Assembly (NCBI GenBank): GCA_016234485.1
Contig: JACRBL010000022.1
Coordinates: 1 to 64,000 of the forward strand
Length of the DNA stretch: 64,000 bases
Source of the DNA: Chloroflexota bacterium
GTDB lineage: Bacteria > Chloroflexota > Anaerolineae > Anaerolineales > Villigracilaceae
Reading direction: 5' to 3'
The notes under the pieces were generated by a model. That model was given only the letters and a program-made list of their open reading frames with translations, made no database searches and had not been told where the DNA came from. The stretch's first letter is position 1. Each line of letters begins with the position of its first letter. The translations under genes were made by a program, and so were the position numbers. Positions 60,671 through 64,000 of the stretch are shown here, in pieces.

Positions 60671-62080
60671 TTATACAAAAAACTTCCCATCCACATCCTG
60701 CCACGTCTCCTCGGGGAGAGTCATAAACGCGGACAGGGACGGGTGCACGCGCTGAATCTCCTCGGCCATGCGCTCGGCCACTTTGCGGATGGAGTAGTGC
60801 GCGTTGGCGGCGGCGCGCAACTGGCAGAAGTGGTACGCCGTCCGCAGGTTGAATTGTGCCAGGACGCGGCGATTGAATCCGTTCGGGACGACATATTGCG
60901 CCACGTTGGAATTCCACGCCGCGAGTTTTTCGTACGTCTCGGCGGCTTTTTGCATCGCGGAATCGTATTGTGAGCGGAAGCCTGCTTCTTCAATCAGGCG
61001 GGGCGTTGCATATCCCAACCTCGCCGTCAGCAATTGTGGAGTCTGCGTCATCATGCGGTGACGTTTGAACTCGGCGTACGCGCCCTGATCCATGAGGAGG
61101 TCGAAGGTGTAGTTGCAGTATTCCAACTCGCGCAGGGGGATGTCGTGACGCTTCAACCGTCCAAGCAGGGATTCGGCCAGTTGGACGCGCTCGGCATCCG
61201 CGAGGGATTGGACGTGCGCGAACGCGTCGACATAAGACATTTCGCCAAAACGATAGAGGGCGGCGGCGAGGACTTTTTGTTCGCCATCGCGGTCGTGGTC
61301 AATGAGGGTGCAGAAATCATCGGTTGCAGGTTGAACGTTGAACGTTGAACGCTCAACGCTCAACGCTTTTTGCGTCTCAAGGAGGTAGGGAACGGCTTCG
61401 GCGTATTTGACGAGCGTTGGCACTTCGGATTTGGTCACTTCCTTTACGCGTTGACCGATCTCGCGAACTTCCTCCAGCGGGTGCGAGAGGAGCTTGCGGA
61501 CAGCGTTCTCCAGCACGCGGGCATTGGCGGTCATGCCCACGTTGGCGAGGGCCGCGGCGGGAAGGAGGAAGCGGCACGAGTCCACATATTGCGAGCGGAC
61601 GCGACGATCCCAGGCTTCGTCGGTTTCGCCGTCCCGACGCGCGACGCGCTTCGAGACAATGTCCCGCGCGGGGTCGAGGGAGGCGGCGTAGGTTGAGAAG
61701 AGGGAGCGGATCGTGTCCACAAATTCGTCGCAGAGGGGATGTCCGTCCAGTTCGGGGGGAATCGTAAAGTCGTCTGCGCCCCATTTTTGGTAGCGCGTGG
61801 ATTTTTCGGTGTAGGAGGCAAGCCGATTCGATTCGATGGCTTCCATCGCCACGCGGGAGACGTTTTCGATGGCGATGTGGAGGATGGCATGTTCGGCCAC
61901 GGAGGCGTGACCGTAGCCAACCACCCACCGCTCGTGGAACTTGGCCGACGATTCTTCGGAGAGACCCTCGGCGATTTCACGAAAGGATTCGGGCGAGCGC
62001 GAGGTCTTGGCAAACGCGACCGCGATGGTTTCGGGCGAGAGGTCTTTGGGTGAGAGGAGGTAGATTTGTCGGTCGGGCAT
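60671..62080 (-). CDS. Tandem-domain ThyX-like protein (FAD-dependent thymidylate synthase family)
   Basis: 469 residues, about twice a standard ThyX. The first half has the ThyX word ESNRLASYTEKSTRYQKW (family RHRxxSxNxxSxRY), although the leading RHR reads SNR. The second half has KRHRMMTQTPQLLTARLGY, which keeps RHR but lacks the later serine set. The two halves may share one composite active site. ThyX converts dUMP to dTMP with FAD. A GTTGAACGTTGAACG word repeat (61322-61372) is in frame (LSVERSTFNVQPA). Confidence 0.8.
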   Translation of the reverse strand: MPDRQIYLLSPKDLSPETIAVAFAKTSRSPESFREIAEGLSEESSAKFHERWVVGYGHASVAEHAILHIAIENVSRVAMEAIESNRLASYTEKSTRYQKWGADDFTIPPELDGHPLCDEFVDTIRSLFSTYAASLDPARDIVSKRVARRDGETDEAWDRRVRSQYVDSCRFLLPAAALANVGMTANARVLENAVRKLLSHPLEEVREIGQRVKEVTKSEVPTLVKYAEAVPYLLETQKALSVERSTFNVQPATDDFCTLIDHDRDGEQKVLAAALYRFGEMSYVDAFAHVQSLADAERVQLAESLLGRLKRHDIPLRELEYCNYTFDLLMDQGAYAEFKRHRMMTQTPQLLTARLGYATPRLIEEAGFRSQYDSAMQKAAETYEKLAAWNSNVAQYVVPNGFNRRVLAQFNLRTAYHFCQLRAAANAHYSIRKVAERMAEEIQRVHPSLSAFMTLPEETWQDVDGKFFV

Positions 62081-62135
62081 GGGGAATCCTTAGGCAAAGG
62101 CAATTGTGAAAACGCCCCGCATGATGTTTCATTGT

Positions 62136-62501
62136 TTATCGAAACGGCAACACTCTGACGCGTTCCTTTCCCTCGTCCACTGTCACCAACGCTCCTTTTT
62201 CCAAAACAATTTCATGCTCCCGTAAAACCCTCACCAACCGCTCTCCTAAAACTTCTGGAAACACATCCTGCGTGCGGACTTGAATTACGCTGGGACTCTC
62301 CGCCCGTGTCAACGCCAGCAAGACGCCAAAATCCAAATCATGGGTAAAAACAATATGACCATTCTCCCGCGCCCATGCCATGATGACTTCATCTGGGGCG
62401 CGCATATCCCCCACCGTTGACCAGTGAACTGCTTCCCATCCAGCGCTTTCCAACACTTTCACCCAATCGGGCGAAAGGTTCATATCGAGCAGAATTTTCA
62501 T
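62136..62501 (-). CDS. DUF5615 PIN-like toxin
   Basis: 121 residues. The Mut7-C/PIN-like family pattern is clear: MKILLDMNLSPDW, EAVHWSTVGDMRAPDEVIM, FTHDLDFGVLLAL, and a tail LVTVDEGKERVRVLPF. Asp residues in LDMN and THDLDF match the metal site. PIN-like proteins often cut RNA. The ATG at 62501 overlaps the antitoxin stop (ATGA). Confidence 0.85.
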   Translation of the reverse strand: MKILLDMNLSPDWVKVLESAGWEAVHWSTVGDMRAPDEVIMAWARENGHIVFTHDLDFGVLLALTRAESPSVIQVRTQDVFPEVLGERLVRVLREHEIVLEKGALVTVDEGKERVRVLPFR

Positions 62502-62728
62502 GCGCCAACCAGAGGGTATTCGATCTCTTCCACGCGCCACGCGGCATAGGTCAACGCTTCGCGAATATCCTCTGCATCAAGATAGGGATAAGCCTTGAGA
62601 ATCTCTTTATTATCGTGACCCGACGCGATAAGACCGATGATCATTCCCACCGTCACACGCAAACCGCGAATGGTCGGTTTGCCGCCCATTACGTTGGGAT
62701 CGAAGGTAATGCGTTTCAGGTTCTTCAT
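62498..62728 (-). CDS. DUF433 antitoxin
   Basis: 76 residues. DUF433 signature: ITFDPNVMGGKPTIRGLRVT, VGMIIGLIASG, EILKAYPYLDAEDIREAL. The VxDII-like winged helix binds DNA and self-represses. It is upstream of and overlapping the DUF5615 gene by 4 bases, the typical order of this toxin-antitoxin type. Confidence 0.9.
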   Translation of the reverse strand: MKNLKRITFDPNVMGGKPTIRGLRVTVGMIIGLIASGHDNKEILKAYPYLDAEDIREALTYAAWRVEEIEYPLVGA

Positions 62729-62782
62729 AGTTCACACTCCTGAGTTTATTTTACCTGCTTTCGCCTCTCGTTCCGTCAGCGA

Positions 62783-63331
62783 TTATCTCATCATCTCCGC
62801 TGGCGGGACAGCCATCGGGTTGGCCGCTTCAAACGCTTTGAGTTTGCCGAGCGCAGAAAAACCCTGCCAAACTCCATAGAGGAAGAAGAGGTGGAATCCG
62901 AACGCCAGCCAATCTTGGGAGACAAGCATGAGAACGGCATCGAGACCGTAGAGAACCATGCCCGCGATGAATGCCCAGCGATGTCCTTTGCCCGCGAAGT
63001 AACCGAAGGTGACAAAGATCGCGTCAAAAACCAGGCTGAAAAGAAGCCCCATAACGATGATGATGGGACTGCCACCGAATTCCTGGGCGACGCCGCCCGC
63101 GATCACGTCAATGAAAAGGGTGATGCCCAATCCCATCACGAAGAAAATCCCGCCGCCGAAAATGTTGACGACCGAGTTGACGACGGACAGCGCCGCGATC
63201 CAATAGAAATTGCTGGCGCCGTTTTTCATCGCTCGCGTCAGATTCGCCAGGATGGTGCGGCGTTCCATTTCTACGGCCAGGGCGGCGTCGAAGGCGGGTT
63301 GCTGTGGGGCTTGCGGTTGTTGGGTTTCCAT
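62783..63331 (-). CDS. Four-helix membrane protein, unknown function
   Basis: 182 residues. Gln/Pro-rich start (METQQPQAPQQPAFD) followed by about five hydrophobic segments (NFYWIAALSVVNSVVNIFG, GIFFVMGLGITLFIDVI, PIIIVMGLLFSLVFDAIFVT, WAFIAGMVLYGLDAVLMLV, WLAFGFHLFFLYGVWQGFSA). GAGGAGGAACGC precedes ATG 63331. An upstream extension to 63448 reads through the promoter region and is rejected. Function unknown. Confidence 0.8.
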   Translation of the reverse strand: METQQPQAPQQPAFDAALAVEMERRTILANLTRAMKNGASNFYWIAALSVVNSVVNIFGGGIFFVMGLGITLFIDVIAGGVAQEFGGSPIIIVMGLLFSLVFDAIFVTFGYFAGKGHRWAFIAGMVLYGLDAVLMLVSQDWLAFGFHLFFLYGVWQGFSALGKLKAFEAANPMAVPPAEMMR

Positions 63332-63446
63332 GCGTTCCTCCTCAAATTTGTTTCGTGCAATATAGACGAAAACGCAATGAAAGTCAACGGGATGATTTGG
63401 GGAAGCGCGGCTATAATTCGCCAAAACTTTTTTCTGGAGAATGCCC

Positions 63447-64000
63447 ATGGCGCCTAAATATTCATTCGGTCAACGCTTTCGTTATTGGTTCGACAACGTC
63501 ATGTCGCGCGGCGCGCCCGCCCTCATTGGGATGCTGGCCGTCGCATCGCTGGCAGTTGTTTTTGTCGCAGGCCTCATCATCAGCATTTTTGGTTTCAACC
63601 AGGAAGGCGAAGAGGGCAGGCTATCCATTGGCGAAGCCATCTGGCAAAGCCTGATGCGTACGCTCGACTCGGGCACGATGGGCGGCGACACGGGCGGCGG
63701 GTATCGCCTGGTGATGTTGCTCGTCACCATTGGCGGTATCTTCATCGTCAGCGCGTTGATCGGCGTGCTGAATAACGGACTCGAATCGCAGATCGAACGT
63801 CTCCGCAAGGGACGCTCGCTGGCGCTCGAAAGCGACCACACCGTCATCCTCGGCTGGAGTCCGCAGGCATTCACCGTCATCGCGGAACTCGTCCTTGCCA
63901 ATGAGAATCGCAAGAGCGGCGCGGCCATCGTCGTAATGGCAGACCACGATAAGGTCGAGATGGAAGACGCGATCCGCGAACGCATCCCCGATACCAAGAA
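63447..64000 (+). CDS. CASTOR/POLLUX-type ion channel, start only (3' end outside window)
   Basis: 184 codons are visible. One membrane helix (IGMLAVASLAVVFVAGLIIS), a pore-like loop (WQSLMRTLDSGTMGGDTGG), a second helix (LVMLLVTIGGIFIVSALIGVL), then the start of an RCK/TrkA-N-like domain (SDHTVILGWSPQAFTVIAEL, ...GAAIVVMADHDKVEMED). The pore loop and HTVILGWS are typical of plant CASTOR/POLLUX relatives in bacteria. ATG 63447 has GGAG 8 bases upstream. ATG 63441 is also in frame. TATAAT-like box (CTATAATTC) at 63410-63415. Confidence 0.85.
   Translation, partial: MAPKYSFGQRFRYWFDNVMSRGAPALIGMLAVASLAVVFVAGLIISIFGFNQEGEEGRLSIGEAIWQSLMRTLDSGTMGGDTGGGYRLVMLLVTIGGIFIVSALIGVLNNGLESQIERLRKGRSLALESDHTVILGWSPQAFTVIAELVLANENRKSGAAIVVMADHDKVEMEDAIRERIPDTK

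Overview
The window is 64 kb of bacterial chromosome, most likely from the phylum Chloroflexota, class Anaerolineae. This rests on gene content and neighbourhoods: a WD40-repeat protein, a very large GAF-domain histidine kinase beside V4R, DUF4388 and small-GTPase genes, a DnaC-like double AAA+ protein, and an F1 ATP synthase operon followed by mreB. It also rests on the large number of word-like inverted repeats between genes. The lineage is an inference; there is no rRNA or marker I could place exactly. I saw no tRNA, rRNA, CRISPR array, transposase or phage structural gene.

Layout. 0-2 kb: end of a WD40 protein. 2-4 kb (-): a chelatase AAA+/VWA gene split at an A9 run that looks like a -1 frameshift site. 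4-10 kb (+): ribosomal protein S1, an M19 dipeptidase, a membrane protein, a bifunctional-nuclease family protein, and replicative helicase DnaB carrying a 422-residue intein. 10-16 kb (+): a DnaD-like protein and a double-AAA+ DnaC-like protein whose second domain appears to have been displaced by an AT-rich insert. The insert carries a TIR/P-loop NTPase and a replacement second domain. 16-24 kb (+): EfeU-type iron permease, nadC, nadA, an AT-rich three-gene cargo, nadB and a TIR-transmembrane protein. 24-29 kb (+): CHASE2 cyclase, redox repressor Rex, small membrane and lipoproteins, DinB and GNAT. 29-35 kb (-): atpA-atpG-atpD-atpC-mreB, with no F0 or delta genes beside them. 35-38 kb (+): an ATP-grasp ligase and membrane proteins. 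38-44 kb (-): a thiamine operon (thiN-thiB-thiP-thiQ-DUF402) behind a TPP riboswitch with a visible terminator/antiterminator switch. 44-59 kb (-): an alpha/beta hydrolase lacking its nucleophile, then a long signalling cluster: DUF4388, GTPase, hydrolase, V4R, left-handed beta-helix protein, acyl-ACP-reductase-like protein, response regulator, 2482-residue kinase, response regulator. 59-64 kb: LysM lipoprotein, two toxin-antitoxin-like pairs, tandem ThyX-like protein, membrane protein, and the start of a CASTOR/POLLUX-like channel.

The strongest unusual signals are five. (1) The insertion in the DnaC-like gene seems to restore the gene it entered while delivering a TIR-NTPase. (2) Families of short word-like repeats occur between genes and also in frame inside at least eight genes of this window, including a full ~88-bp palindromic element inside thiQ and a signal peptide made of repeat DNA. 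(3) The chelatase gene has an A9 slip site. (4) Two TIR proteins, of a superfamily that often consumes NAD, lie on either side of the NAD biosynthesis genes. (5) The compact signalling/lipid-like operon at 52.7-58.9 kb has no obvious described counterpart that I know of.
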